From the NCBI GenBank assembly GCA_030062745.1, contig CP099851.1, forward strand, positions 2,718,393-2,782,392: a stretch of 64,000 nucleotides of DNA, given 5' to 3'. Source of the DNA: Capitulum mitella (Eukaryota; Arthropoda; Thecostraca; Pollicipedomorpha; Pollicipedidae). This document shows positions 13,766 to 27,089 of the stretch, one piece after another. Under the pieces are notes generated by a model. That model saw nothing but the letters and a program-made list of their open reading frames with translations, made no database searches and had not been told where the DNA came from. The position numbers were made by a program, and so were the translations under genes. Each line of letters starts with the position of its first letter. Within the stretch, counting starts at the first letter, position 1.

Positions 13766-16700
13766 TGACTATTTAGATATTTTTTTTTTGGATCCGCCCT
13801 ATGAGAATTAGCCACATGTACATAATATGACGCGAGACATTTGGAAATGTTTTCCGAGCACAAATAAGCTCGCCAAACTCAAGACATTATAGAACGAATT
13901 AACATTTCCCCCAAAACCGTGTACCTACCCCTTTTTATGGGCCCTGGATACGCCTATGAATTAGGAGAATCCATCCTTCCTAGCATGTGTGATAGACTTA
14001 TCAATTGTTGGTAAAATGGCACTAAGCAGAGCAAGATCGGTCGTGAATAAGGTAAGAAACCTCGTATATGCCGACCTATTTACACCTTCATTTCCACATC
14101 CTAGCCCCTTTTCGAAATTTTTGATATTTCTTTTTAGAAATAGAGACCTCGCTACAGACTATCGGACGCCGTTTTCCGTCAGGAAATCAGACCAATAGTT
14201 TTTTAGGTCTCAGGGGGTGAGCAGAAGCTTCCCCCGCACGGAATCATACGTGGCGGGCAGGAGCACGGAATAGGGTTCAGGGGTCAGCAGCAAGAGGGCC
14301 TGGCTTACCTATAGCTTAAAACGAAGGGGAAAAGTTGTCTTTTTCTACCGGTAGGAGTCGCGTTTTTGTCGATGCGTACTAATGTGTTTTGGTTTCAATT
14401 CAGTTAATACGTCGCAAATGTGTCTGGTATTCATACAGTGTCCGCAACTGTCATATTAGGGAAAAACTGTGTTAACATAGGTCAGCTTATCAGCTATTAT
14501 ATCTCAGGCGTTTCTGGTGTCTATCGCATCGTCTACCACATTACCAATGATCAGGCACTATACAGCATAAAATCCTATAACCTTGGTTGATGTAATAGCC
14601 CTTCTATATGATGACACCTGTGCCCGAAAACATTTTTGACGTCAATCACACGAGCAACGAACGGCGGGCACAGCCGCATTGGGCAAGTTTATAAGTATTA
14701 CTTGGAAACTTATTTCCGCAACGTCCGAGGCTTTATCTCGGCGACCGAGCATAACTGGGTTGGGGCAGTACAAACTATGTAGAAAGAATGCATGGGTGTA
14801 GTTCTCATGACTTCTGAACACACAAAGTATATCTGCATCGAACACAGGCGTAATATTTCAAAAGGTAAAATCAGGTCAGCCTGAGTGCAATGGTAAGTCA
14901 TCTTTGGAAATTAGTTTCCTACCATATATTAGTGCTTTCAAAACACCTATCGCTACCGATAAGCGTTTCACAATTGTAAACCAAAAAATTACATTCGGGT
15001 GCGATTCCGAAAATACGACATAAACAGTGGCCTGACTTCAGGTCACAGGCCAATGCATACCATTACGCGTGCAAAGGAAGTGAAAAGCACCGGAGGATAT
15101 ATTCAAGCTTTAAAACTGCCGAACCGGATCCGTAATCCTATTAGCAAATGTAAGAAGGTGAGAAGTGTAGTTAGCCTAAGGTCAATGACTTGGACACTGA
15201 AAAAATTTAAAGAATAGAATCATTCCATTTCCCACGTTTTATCAATATGGCAAGTTTCGTGCCCATCCATGCATTTCACAAAATGTCAAGTGCCTTTGAT
15301 ATCTTTGGAACATGGTCCTCCTTAACCCATCCTAGGTCAATGGCCGGGAGTGATCTTAGGTTAAAAAATCATAAGGTGTAAAAATGATGTATAGAAAGGT
15401 ACAAGAGGTTATATGTCTCCGCATATTTTTGTGTTTTGGCTCGGAAAATTGGAGGGGAATTACAGTTGCAAGCAAAATCCGCTTACAAAGCAAACAAAGC
15501 ATACAAGAAACCATGAGTCCACTTTTCATCAGCTGTATGACTAGGTTCACGCATTTGGCCTGCCCACTCTGCTTGTTATTCTAGATATTGCTTTTTCACG
15601 GGTTAACTGCTGTTTTGGGTCCTATCATTTCACCATTGGTGTATGATTTGTCTGAGCTGCACGGCTGTCATAAAACAAAAGCATATAACTTAGAGGTCTA
15701 TGCTTAGATAATTTATCTCTTAGAGATGTCAGTTACGAATGTCTGAATGTGCAGCAATTTGCACACGCAGACTCCACCTGTATTGTTCACTACGCCGCAT
15801 TTTCCGGAACCAAATGTGTTCGCACTTTTACACATCCTCTGGTTTTTGATATATGAGGGAAATGCGCAGAAATAATCAATGTGCGCCTGCATGACTTACT
15901 TCTGTTGAACGTTAATCACTGCGTCAATGTAGATCGAAACTGACAATGAGGCCAAAGCTTTCATCCCCGCCTTGATATTCCGTACCCACGGAATCCTCCG
16001 TTAATTTCAACGACTGCTTTGGATGATAATGTGACAGGGTTTCTTTGGGGTGGGGGGCCTTGGAAGTCTCTGGCGTTCAGTTCGACCTCCCGAACATGCA
16101 TGTAGTACCCGCTTGAGTTCCTACCTCCCTCCATCCCCCTACTAACAGCAACGCCCCTACCAGACACAGCTGCGGCCGCTCCCACTTCCAACTCAGAGGA
16201 GCCGTCGCCTGCCGTGAATTGGGGGTGTCGTGTACTGTCGGCGTGCACATGGTCAGTGTATGCCGGATGCTTCTGACGCCGAGATATCTTTCGCGCTGGC
16301 TGACGTCCGGTCCGACATCTGCGAGCCGCTGGCCGGTTGTTTCCCCACGGCCTGGCGCTTAGCCATACAGTAGTTCGCCGTTTTAGCGGCGTCCTCACGT
16401 TCACGGCTGTCACCTGCCAAGGCCGGGACAAGGCGAGGGGGTGGGGCTACCTGCTGGTCACCTGGACGCGACGCCGCCTGCTCTCCTGGTCTGGGTTTCT
16501 GAGGCTCGGCCAGTGGATAAGAAAAAGTAACCACGCTACGGTAGCACAGAGCCATCTATGGATGCAAAGGAAAAGCTAGAGTTAGCTCGCGAGCCAAACG
16601 AGTGGGCTCGCGATAACCCAGGAAGATTTTCGAACCTGGCCCAAAAATATAGCTAGTTAAAATCGTGAAATTATCGAGAACAATTTATGCACCACTTTTT

Positions 16701-18227
16701 CATGTTCTGAATGCGTTTAAGCATGGAGTGTCGAAAAGAGTTCATAGTTTTTTTTACCAATAGCGGCTCGTGGTCTCACAAACACCTGAGGCACAGCGCA
16801 AGTGTAGTTCTAAACTCTCTATACGGCTGTCTGTCTTATAAACGTTGCCCAACTATTAAACCATACATGATGTCCGACTCTTTTCAAAACATATAAAACA
16901 AACGAAATGTTGCATCACGCATCACTTTAAGTGTTCCGCCTGTTATCTGCAAAGAAAGCTAGAATGAACTGGGTATCCTCTTGAACGCTAGCAACGAAAA
17001 TAGTCGGAATACGTTCGCGTCCAGCGTCAAAGGCGGAAAATTCCCTCTCATTTCAAGGGCGGATAAATGATCGTCACAGCTGGCGGCATATGCAGTCAAT
17101 GTGCACGTCCCATAACATATATCTAACATTTTGAATTGTTACTACCAAATGCAAACGTAACATTTTAACCAATGGTTATCCTAGAAACACAATCCATTCC
17201 CCGCCCCTAATGCAAGCTAGCTCAGGCAGTCGAGCATCCCTCTTCATTGTGCCGGGCGGTGGTGGCCAGAAGCAGTACTGCGTCTCGCCTCACAGGAGCT
17301 CTATGACCTGCGTTGGCGACGGTCGACAGTTTCGTGGATGCTCACCAGGGGCGCTGTATTGCACTGGATTCTAGCGTTGGCTGGGCGGGGTGAGCTGGCT
17401 GGTTCTCCGGCTTAACGCCGTATGTTTGAGGGGCAGCGGGGGGAGGGGGGTGGGGATGCGGCGCGGCACGAGGCGTCAGTTTGCAGGCATGTTTCCTGCT
17501 ATGGTGAATGCGGGAACAAAATGACTACATTATTCCGTTTTAAGCGTGCATTCAGTTTTATAAACAGTAACGTTATACTCACGTTACGCATGATTTAAAT
17601 ATCACATTTCCCGACATTTCCGGTGACGCATTATCTCAGCTGCCTCTAATGACGAGCTATCATCACGCCGAGGCGGAAGGGGGTTCCGAAGACTTAGCAC
17701 ACCGCACGATAAGAACAAATGGAAAGGATGCCGTAAATCCGTAACTCACTCTTTATAAACTGCAGTTCCAGAGTTTTGTGAGGAGGTACTAAGTGGCCAG
17801 AGAATGCTACTTAGGTTCTGTTTTTGCAATTTTGCCAAACATTATGCATGTAAGAACACCAGTGCAGGGACGGCGGGAACTCGAGGAGTGCGGGAAGAGC
17901 CGCCCCCTCATAATAAGAAGATTTAGCATAACGCGTGTGGTGACGCATGGACTACGTTACTTCAAAGTGGTATTTTCACCACATCTGAAAATATATCGCC
18001 TGATGTTTTTCAGCGAACTGAACGTGGGTCACAGACCTTCCCGCCTGCTGAACGGCAAGGCATTTTTTGCACATCGTTAGAGATACCTGAATTCAAGCCA
18101 GTTATTCTAGAAAAAAAACATGTGCACGTAAGACCAAATGGAAGTAAAATTGATTTGTTGTTTGATTTGTACGACATATCATAATTTTCCCTGAAATGTT
18201 CCGAAATCATCCGACGTAACCTGACTG
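13766..18227. other. Spacer with no recognised gene
   Basis: Two sequences resembling inverted hAT-type ends, GGATCCGCCCTATG near 13790 and CTGGATACGCCTATG near 13944, follow the palindrome and may mark element borders. A GC-rich patch at 16130-16560 is open in several frames on both strands but shows no recognisable protein. The sequence at 17400-17470 is G-rich. No gene is supported. Confidence 0.45.
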
Positions 18228-18379
18228 AAACCCGCGCCCGACTGGCAGTTGTCACCATGCACGCCCGACAAGGGGGAGAGCGAATGACCAGCCCTCCCTC
18301 TAACTTGCGAACGGTTGGTCGCGCGATAAAATTAAACGTACTGCTGGAAGGCTCGTGACGAGTAAAGCTCGAAACTGTC
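18228..18379 (+). mobile_element. 5' fragment of the piggyBac-like MITE, copy 2
   Basis: It begins ACCCGCGCCCGACTGGC and follows the 5' part of the 1.2-kb element, including the TTGGTCGCGCGATAAAATTAA and GCTCGTGACGAGTAAAGCTC segments. It then breaks into a tandem duplication at 18380. The 5' TTAA is mutated. Confidence 0.75.
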
Positions 18380-18440
18380 CACATTTTTATTTCTGGATAA
18401 TACAGGGTGTCACATTTTTATTTCTGGATAATACAGGGTG
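18380..18440 (+). repeat. 30-bp direct repeat, two copies
   Basis: The block CACATTTTTATTTCTGGATA followed by ATACAGGGTG occurs at 18380-18409 and again at 18411-18440. It sits at the point where MITE copy 2 is truncated. Confidence 0.95.
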
Positions 18441-18568
18441 CCAAAAGTGACACGGAACTTTGGAACTTTGAACACGGAACTTTGAAAACGCAGCTCCACG
18501 AAACTTAGTCACTTTTCCTAGCTATTCCTTCTACGCGCCGTGACAAAATTTCAAAATTCTGTTTTGCT

Positions 18569-19146
18569 CAGGGGCGGAGCCAGGCAACGTTTTTGGGAGG
18601 CACCTCAGGTCATTTTTGGCCATGTTCAGGGTAAAAAGAAAATGTCTGCCAAAAACAGAGTTTGTAAGATAGAACATAAAACTTTATATCAATGTATAGC
18701 TAAATAGTTGGGCAATGTGCATATGTAATTTTATTTATCTGAGGTCACTTTACAAAGTCAGGTCAAGGTCAAAAGTCAAAATTTGTTTTTTCGCAATAAT
18801 TTCGGCGCCGTTTTTTTCAAATGCCAAACCCGGAATATATAAGACGTAGAAAGGTGCCCTCTACTTGTGTACCAAGTTTCAGCTTGATATCAGGTCAGGT
18901 CACGGAGCTATGACCTAAAATGTCAGTGCACGTACCCTATATCGCAAAAGCCAAAAAATGATTTTTTTGGAATAGAGTGAATTTAATCGATTAAAAACGT
19001 TAACAGATAATATTGAATGCACATGACATCATTCCAGGTGACCCCAAGGTCACTGGAGGTCATTTAAGGTCAAAGGTCACAAGTTGATCTGAAGAACGTG
19101 TGACCATGACAGTTCCCCCTTTTTTATGTCCCTTGCACCGCCTATG
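18569..19146 (+). mobile_element. Putative hAT-like MITE
   Basis: The segment starts CAGGGGCGGAGCCAGG and ends CCCTTGCACCGCCTATG. The end, reverse-complemented, resembles the start (CATAGGCGGTGCAAGGG), giving imperfect terminal inverted repeats of about 16 bp of the kind seen in hAT-type MITEs. The interior is non-coding and contains several GGTCA words, including a perfect AGGTCA-N-AGGTCA at 19067. No clean 8-bp target duplication was seen. Confidence 0.45.
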
Positions 19147-19625
19147 CTAACATTATACAAACATTGTAATGCGATTTGTACTTCTTTAGCATAACATGAC
19201 TAGCAGAAGCTAAAAAAGTGTTTTGGCCTCTTTTGTTCATTCCGTTATTAGAAAACTAATCCCCCTATTTTTGAAACCCTGTGAACGCCCATGCATTTTC
19301 TCAAAATTTCAAATTTGCATACCCATGATAAAAGCCCTATCCATAATCTCTCGATTCATGCCAGTTTCATCGAAATCGGTCGATAAACAACGGAGTTATA
19401 AGAAGTCAAAAAGTACCCCCCATTTTAACATTTTTCCCCCCTGTATCCAAAAATTTCAAAATTTCGAAAATTTCTTTTTATAAAAATGTAGTTCACATCA
19501 CGGCAAATCGATTGCCGTTTGTTGCGATGAAATCGGATAAGTAGTTCTCGAGATCTCAGGGGGGGGCCGAATCCGCCCCCCCCTGCCGGGAATCGGCCAT
19601 ACCGTCTAGCCCTCCGGGAATAGGG
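19147..19625. other. Spacer with no recognised gene
   Basis: AT-rich, ending in a G-run and C-run rich stretch near 19558-19585 that may be another MITE end. No coding signature was seen. Confidence 0.4.
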
Positions 19626-20556
19626 TTAACCTAAGGTCAAGCCCATTTTTAAAACATGTCGTCGTTTTTTTCGGAAATTGGCAGAATTTTTCAGGACATT
19701 TTCAGTGTGAAGTGAAGCAGACATGTAGTTACCGTCATTGGGCAAAGTATCAATGACTTCCAGCCATTGGCCTGAGGTCAGGTCACGAATAACTGTTGTG
19801 ACAGTCACAAAGTCACACAGTCAAAATCAGCGGTGAATTACTGAAAATGTGTAGAAAATGGCAGAACTAGCTTGCACAGACGGAAGTAATACCAGGAATC
19901 TCAAAAAGTTTGAAAAATAGCGTATTTTGGAAATAAACAGGCTCTCGCGAATAAAGCTCTGCCATTTGTGTAAATTGGTAACTAATGAATTTTTCCAAAA
20001 TTTAAGCCTGACAAACCATCACAATAACCACTAAGATCAATAAAATGTACATGGATAGATAAAATGTACATGTCGCGAAAATAAAGGAACGCTAAAGATT
20101 TTAATTTCTTAATCCCTTTCTTTATTCCCTTTAATTTCTTACTGCCTACGGCTGCGGTGCTCGCCGACTTTTTGCCGGCATGAAAATTACCGTGTCTTTT
20201 ACTCAACGTTTCGACGTATATATTGATCAAATCTGATCAATTAGACGTGTATCGGCATCTGCGGACCTTTACTTGTGCGCTGGTGCCTTTACCTATGCGT
20301 TATGAGTCACAGCCCTTGAGATTCAGGCCGTTTATCGGTCTAATGCAGTCGGCTATGAGAAAACATATATAGGACTTAAATTGCTTACGTGTTACCTAAG
20401 ACTAAAAATGAGACCAGTTTCGAGCTCTACTCCTCACAAGCTTCCTCACGGTGTGCTTATTTTTATCGTGCGACCAGCCGTTCGGGAGTTAGAGGTGGGC
20501 GGTCAACCCCCCAGTCGGGCGTGATCGTCGCCGACCGACGGGCGTGCGCGGGTTAA
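19626..20556 (-). mobile_element. Shortened piggyBac-like MITE, copy 3, reverse orientation
   Basis: The right border reads CGCGGGTTAA, the reverse complement of TTAACCCGCG. The body is the reverse complement of the first 900 bases of the 1.2-kb element, including the GTTTCGACGTATATATTG and CACAAGCTTCCTCACGG parts. The left border is a TTAA at 19626, inside what would be the interior of a full element. It is therefore a 931-bp deletion derivative, or is truncated with a coincidental TTAA. Confidence 0.75.
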
Positions 20557-21061
20557 GCCCTTTTTCGGAATGTTAGTCTGTCCATTCCTGGACATCTCGA
20601 GCTCTTGGCAGCTAATGCGAAGGAATTTCGTCGGGCTCCGTGTGGCTGATGCCGCGACGGCGGCGATGTTGGCTGGAGTTTTTTGAGATTTTGGTGTTCC
20701 TGAGTGGATAGCCTTGCCCGGGGCTGAAACATTCAGGTTGTGCACCGTCCCATGAACTCTGAATTTGTGGTGCAGTGGCAAATTGTTTGTGTGTTTGGGG
20801 GCACCGCGTCTGTTAAAACCGAAACGGTGTGAAAACTACAAGTGCATCTGTAAGACAAGTTTGGTTGTTGCGTATGTTTCAACACAAAATGCGTTTTCTT
20901 CTATTGTGAGTCTATCTTGATCAGCATAGATTCCGACACTAATGAATATTTCGGGGACAAAAGTATAATGTGGAACGTGCACTATTATATGAACAAATCA
21001 CGCGTTTATCCTTAAAACCACGTCCGTTATTAAAAAAAGTCAGTTTCGTCGCATTTTTTGG
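20557..21061. other. Spacer with no recognised gene
   Basis: Mixed-composition DNA between two MITE copies. Nothing was recognised. Confidence 0.4.
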
Positions 21062-22109
21062 GATAGACTGAATGTAAGCCATTCACACCCTACATATGTT
21101 TTCACATAGCCGACTACATGAAACAGAGAAGCGATATGAATCTTAAGAGCTGAGTTTTATAAGGTCCAGATATAAGCACCAACGAAAAGGTACAAGTTCG
21201 CAGATGCCGATTCACTTCTAATTTCTCTGATATTACACGGAAACGTTGAGTTGCTAAACGATATTTGCGCCGCTGTACCCGGGGCGCCGGTGGCGAACGC
21301 GAGATGGGATTAAAGAGATCTAATTTTAGCGTTCCTTCATTTTGGTGACATATGCTTTGCCAAGTGGCGTGGCTTGATGCAGAGGTCTTGTGATGGTTTT
21401 CCATTCTTAAATTTTGAGATAATACAGTGGGTATCAATCTATGTAGTTGGCGGATGTTTGTTTATTTCCTACATTCGCAGTTTTTGAGAACCTTTTCAAT
21501 TTCTTGAATTTTTGAATTCCTTCTTGGTATCATTCATAATTGTGAAAGCCAGTTCTGTTATCTTTTATCCGTTCTAAATCATCCCTCGTCGATTTTGAGG
21601 ACGGAGCATTTCGGCTTATAACAGTTACTGGTGACCTGACCTCAGGCCAATGGTTGAAGGTCATTGATACTGGGCCCAAAGATGGCCATTGGATGTCTGC
21701 ATAACTCCACACTCAAAATGTTATAAAACACTGCGTCAGTTTCCGAAAAAAATGAAAACATGTCTTGAACGTAGGCTTGCCGTTACGTCAATGGTCCGGA
21801 AGTTTCCGAAAAATCTGAGATGGCACACTTGTTACATCTATTAAGATTTCGGATTAATGAAAGTTTTATTGCGGTATCTTGTTTTCAACGAAAGTTAGGG
21901 CACTAAATTTTTCTGGACATAGGTACATTTGACCTGATCTAGATCATACACCCGACTCACCTGAGGTTAAAACTTTGATGCAAGATGTAAAGATGATCAA
22001 GCAAGGACTATCCAGAATTTCGTGGCGCTACGTTGGTTTGTTCTCTCGCAATCTTGGAAAACCTCAGGGGAGCAATCATCCACCCCCCTGCCAGTCGGGG
22101 CAGGGTTAA
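21062..22109 (+). mobile_element. 5'-truncated piggyBac-like MITE, copy 4
   Basis: It is co-linear with the 1.2-kb element from its ATGTAAGC..CGCCCTATATATG segment to the 3' end. The right border is CAGTCGGGGCAGGGTTAA, matching the terminal inverted repeat and the TTAA target. The first 200 bases of the element are missing. Confidence 0.75.
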
Positions 22110-22189
22110 TTTAACCTTCGCCAGAACTGGGCCTTTTTAGTAACGTCTCAGGCGAGGGGGGCCCCTCGCTGTTTTGCTCTTAACCCGCG

Positions 22190-22360
22190 CACGACCGTCG
22201 GTCGGCGACGATCACTCCCGACGGGGGGTTATATACTTACCTTCTGCAGATGCCGATACCCGTCTAATTTCCCAGATTTGTTCAATATATACGCCGAAAC
22301 GTTGAGTAAAAGACACGGCAATTTTTGCGCCGGCTGTCGTATGTAGGTATATGTCGTGCC
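22190..22360 (+). mobile_element. 5' fragment of the piggyBac-like MITE with internal deletion, copy 5
   Basis: It starts TTAACCCGCGCACGACCGTC and then jumps to the TGCAGATGCCGATACCCGTC segment. The similarity fades after ACACGGCAATTTTTGCGCC. Two copies of one family thus lie only 80 bp apart. Confidence 0.7.
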
Positions 22361-23424
22361 GTATGTCGTATGTCTTCATGTAGGTTTTCAGCCCTCCTGA
22401 GCTAAAACAAATAATTAGTAATGGGAGCTACAAGAAATGATACGAGCCATGACATGTTATGGTAATTACGATGGTCTTGACCATGGTGGACCCCAAAACC
22501 CATAACGAAGCTAAATTCATATAATATAGGTTAGCGGTTAGCGGTTATGGTTAGCTTCCGCTAAATTTGTTATCGGTCCATTGGTTTAGCGTTATCAGAG
22601 TTAACTTCTGAGTTAGCGTATTTGCGGTTATCGAAGTTAAGTTTTCGGGTACCTGAGCCCACCATTGCAAACTAATTGACCACTATAGCCAAGTTACTAA
22701 AGCCTAAACAGCTGGTCGGTAGCAAAGGAAGATTCTCCATATCTGCACACAAACTGACCACAACGACAAACACACACACGCACGCACAACACACGTTTGA
22801 ACGACTTTTGTCCAGTATCGCAGTTTGGCGGAAAGTCGCCTTAGTTATGACGTCGTGCGGCATGGATCGATAATAAAGTCATCTCGGTTATGGCACGGAC
22901 TATGTCATTTGTTCCTGGATATCCCTAAACATGTGACAGGGCCACAAGTACTTTGACCATGAACGCTCAAACCTTCCTTCCCTGCGGTTGATATTTTCTG
23001 TATATTCCAAAGTACTTAAGACTCTGATATTATAAAGTGTTTATAAATCTTTGGCAGATTGCGTTCTACTTATCACTGCGAAAAACTCCTTTTATTAAAG
23101 GCCTTGGTAAAATGTCGCAGTCAGGTCAATCATAATATGCGGGAAATGTGCGTGCCTTTACGGACTGGTGGTGTTGATGATACAGTTCAAGGTAGGATAT
23201 GGGATACTATGACGTCAAATGCGCTAGTTTTAAGCATGTATAATGTGGTGCATTTAACCCCATTTACATCACAGAACCTTATGAAATGGCCCAAAATGAA
23301 AGACTACCAGAAAAACTTCAAATGGCTTCTAGTTTTGAGGTAAAATGACATTGCATCTGAGCAGCACCAGTTACACGTATTTGATATGTACTTACCTTCT
23401 GTGAGATCATCTAGGAGATCTGCT

Positions 23425-23476
23425 ATGTACCACAATGTACAATGTGGTATTGTACAACACAATGTGGTATTGTAAC
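23425..23476. repeat. Hairpin and direct repeat ACAATGTGGTATTGTA
   Basis: The phrase ACAATGTGGTATTGTA occurs twice in tandem and is preceded by TACCACAATGTACAATGTGG, which folds back on itself. Confidence 0.85.
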
Positions 23477-24376
23477 GTATCCTACGAACGGTTATTTAGT
23501 AGAGCCAAATTGTTTGTGAAAATGAGGCAAGCATGGGAAGCAGCAGAACCGTAAATTATCATTGCCTTCAAGACGTCATATCGACACGACCTTGGAAGAC
23601 CTCGGTAATTTTTACTGAAAAGCACAGAATTGATGCACCGAGGGCATTGGAAATTTGACGATGTTGCATCGTCTGGTTGCCACAAAGGATATCTGTCGCC
23701 TTATGAAGGATATCTGATTGCCTTGTACCTTTGTACACTATACGTTTGTACCCCCGCTATCTCGAGGTTTCGATAAAAACCCACTAAGCATCAGAATCCC
23801 GTCCAACAGGCCGTGTGGAATGTCAAGTGCAGCCGAGTACACCACGTCATGACGTCATACAACGGCGGCTAGGTTTGAAGAGGTCTGCCGAATGGACATA
23901 AATAAACAGCTGACCATGTCTGTGGTTGCTGCCTGTTCGGCAGCAGCTTGGCTGGGAATAAACAAGTGCACTGGAAGGGGGAGGGGGCGCTTTTGTGTCC
24001 CTCCCCCACCCGTTTGTCTTGAAAATTGAGAGGACGGTCCGGAGCTGGTCGCTGCTGCTTTGCAACATTTATGATAGATCAATATCTCGTCGATTGACGC
24101 AAAGAAATCGAAGACCGGCAGGAAATTGCCGAGGTTTGAAGCCACTGAAGTCAAACAAACATAACAAAAATGACAGCTGTCTCAGACAAATGGAAACTTT
24201 GCAAGAGGACTGGCGTTCTACACAAGATTGCGTTTGAACATTATCAAACGACATCATTCAGGGACAACTAGTATATGTACCAAGACCAAAGCCAGGGTCA
24301 GTGAAGGACAGGGCCATTAAAGGTCAAGGTCAATCAGCTTGTGGCCTGATCAGATTTACTTTGAACCATGTCGATT

Positions 24377-24434
24377 AGTATGAAATATATATTTAACGAA
24401 TCGAATAAAAGGGCTTTTGCACACATTAACACGT

Positions 24435-24465
<31 letters not shown>

Positions 24466-24505
24466 TTTTCAGCTTTTTTAAATTGTTAAATATATATTTC
24501 ATACT
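24377..24505. repeat. 21-bp perfect inverted repeat flanking an AT tract
   Basis: AGTATGAAATATATATTTAA plus C (24377-24397) is perfectly complementary to the segment at 24485-24505. An (AT)n run lies between them. Without coding content it looks like the ends of a tiny MITE or a cruciform-prone site. Confidence 0.9.
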
Positions 24506-26283
24506 ATGTTTTTTTTGTTTATATATATATATATATGTAATGTAATATAAATGTATCATTCTTACGTGTTACAGCAACCAAATCACGTTGTTGGGTTTAT
24601 CGCCACGAGATAACTTTAGTGCAAACAGTTAACGTAAAACTGATTTTGGATCAGAAATGCCATTCAAGGTCCTTGACCTCGCCTCACTTCTTTGGACCTC
24701 GCAGAGTTCAGTGAACACCGAAAGTGGCCAAATGTACCGGCGTTGGCCATCTTCACTGAAAATACGCTATATCATGAGTTTAGTGCCCTTATTTAGACTC
24801 AAACTACACCAGTATTTCGTGTTTGCTCGAAATCTAATTCGCAAAAATTGAGAAAATGACCTCATAGGTAAATGACCTGACATGACCTCGGCCCAAAATT
24901 TTCCCCCAAGGCGCCAAACAAATGAAAATTGTGGTATACCATGTTTTTAGTCTTTATCACGAGCTTTTTTTCCCGTTTAGTCCGAAAAATCGTACGGAAA
25001 GGCCTGAGCGGGCCGAAAAAATGCCTAAAGTTGACCTTTTTGACCTCATTTGGCCTTTCAGATACTGACTTAGGACCATGAAAATTGCACGCAATGTAGG
25101 TATATGTGACCAAACCTTACACCTAGAATTTCCAATTTCCATCTCTTTCCGTTTTCCGAGATCGAAGGGGGGCACAAAGGTGCCCCCTTCCATTGAGCGC
25201 GCTGAACCATCATCCATAAGGCCACGAGTATTGGTGCCACGTTGAGGTCACAGTAAAGATCTTATGCCTATGGCAGAAGCCATGCTGTTTTGCACCAGCG
25301 ATGCGTTTTCGCACGATCGGTGTCGCACTAACATGACCGGTGTGAAGCCTCATCAAGGTGTTGAAGTTTCAACATGATGCAAAACAACTGCACAATGTCT
25401 CGTGCCTGCGACTGCGTAAAACTACTGTCCCTTGCCGTAATGACGGGCATTATTTCCACATTGCAGACAGGAAACAGAGCCTTCCTCTTTGGACCCATTC
25501 CCGTGATGAGCATGTCACGCCTACCCCTACCCCTACGCCTACCCCATCTCCACTGCGCCAGAGGTTAAGTTGTACACGGCATACAGTGTCGTGCAATCAT
25601 CGGAGTCAATGAAAAGAGGAGACACTAGCATCGCCTTCGGCAACTTCGCGACACGGCTGCCAAACTAAAAATTCCCTTTCCCAGCCAGGTGGGCGACCCG
25701 GTTTCTCCCCTTGTTGGAGCTCCTGGATCAGTGCCGCTCGCCCCATTCCGTGAGCCTTTCTCACCACATTACGAATCTCATCTCACCGCATTTCTCACCA
25801 CACAGGGATTTGTCCACCGCGTCCACCCTCCGCCCGGCGTCACTCTCACTCCGCTCTCCCGTCGTCGTGGGGCTACGTCCGCGTCGCCGCTGACTCCCTC
25901 CTTTCTCTGGCATGAAGTCGGTCCCGCTCAGGCCCCTGTCTCTGATCCAACAGCTACGAGTGATCAGAACTGGTCACATGAGCTCTGAAACGCCAAGTAA
26001 CCGAAAGTCCCTTCTCTGGCAGCGAAGCATGATTGGTGTCACAGAACAGCCTCGTGGATTCTTAAATGACGGATGACGATTTCTTCGTGGTACAAGCCGC
26101 CCGCAGTGCGGCTTGGCCCGTGGAGCCGCTGTACCGCCACGGCAGCTCGTGCCTGATTACGTAACCCGGGAAACGGATGGACAGTGCATGTCGCCGGGGC
26201 CGGTCCGGGTGTGCTTCCGGTGCCCGCGCTGCTACTCACCAGCCCGCCTTTGTGATCTGCTGAACGCTGTGGTCTCCCCTCTG

Positions 26284-26303
26284 ATGTGTGTGTGTGTGTG
26301 TGT
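26284..26303 (+). repeat. (TG)n microsatellite
   Basis: About ten TG dinucleotides. Confidence 0.9.
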
Positions 26304-26976
26304 TACGTGCATGTGAGTTTTTTATGAGCTCTACCCGAACGCTTTGCGAGGATGACGCTTGGGATCAGAGCCATCGGCCTGTGCTAAGCAGAGCGCGCTT
26401 CTGAGTTCCACGACCGATGGTGGTGCTGCTTTGTCCCGTTGGCATTCAAACAGCGGTGGTTTAAGGAGACATCAAGCTGAACCACGTTTCCGTAGACCGT
26501 CTCTGAAAGCGATAATGTGAAATGTGTATTGGCAGCCAGGTTCTGTTCATAACAGATAAGAAGAACTCTGGTCTCATTCTGTGCTGGAAGGCTTCTCATC
26601 TCTGACTTGCCTCCGGTTTGTTATCGGCTGATTATTGCCCTGGAATCCGCATTTAGAGATGAAGTTCACACGACGATGAAGAATGAATGCGAAACCAATG
26701 AATGAATGACAGAGGTAAATGAATACTAGAAACTCTGCAAACATTACATAATGCTACATCACGATACATTCACGACACACGATTTTCTGTGTTTTGGACT
26801 GGTGCCAAGTCAGGTCCTCGTCAATGAGGAAACAACTTCGGTTTAAATCGATATATGTAGGGCAGACAAATGCAAACAAAATTTGCCTTAGGTATATCAT
26901 TGACGTTACCTGAGAGAAAGCGAATTCCTCCGAGAAAAAACATGTTATTGGGCTATGAAAGGTCATGGGGAACGAG

Positions 26977-27025
26977 GCATATCTTATACGGGCATAATAG
27001 GCATATCTTATACGCGCATATTATT
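26977..27025 (+). repeat. Two tandem 24-bp copies
   Basis: GGCATATCTTATACGGGCAT and GGCATATCTTATACGCGCAT lie 24 bp apart. Confidence 0.9.
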
Positions 27026-27089
27026 CTCGGTATTTGGCCAGGAATGTATACCTTCTGCGTGCCTGACAGCTGCGTGACCGACACGAATG

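Larger units (their letters stand above)
22361..26976. other. Spacer with no recognised gene
   Basis: It contains degenerate GGTTAGC-type repeats (22525-22645), a hairpin-forming ACAATGTGGTATTGTA repeat (23425-23476), AT microsatellites (24435-24462, 24520-24537) inside a 21-bp perfect inverted repeat, and a (TG)n tract (26284-26303). GC-rich open frames near 25690-25990 and 26040-26240 lack any recognisable domain. Confidence 0.5.

Noticed and set aside
16253..16555. 100-codon minus-strand frame starting MALCYRSVV
   Set aside because: Competing frames on both strands in a GC-rich patch, no domain, and no supporting splice or promoter signals.
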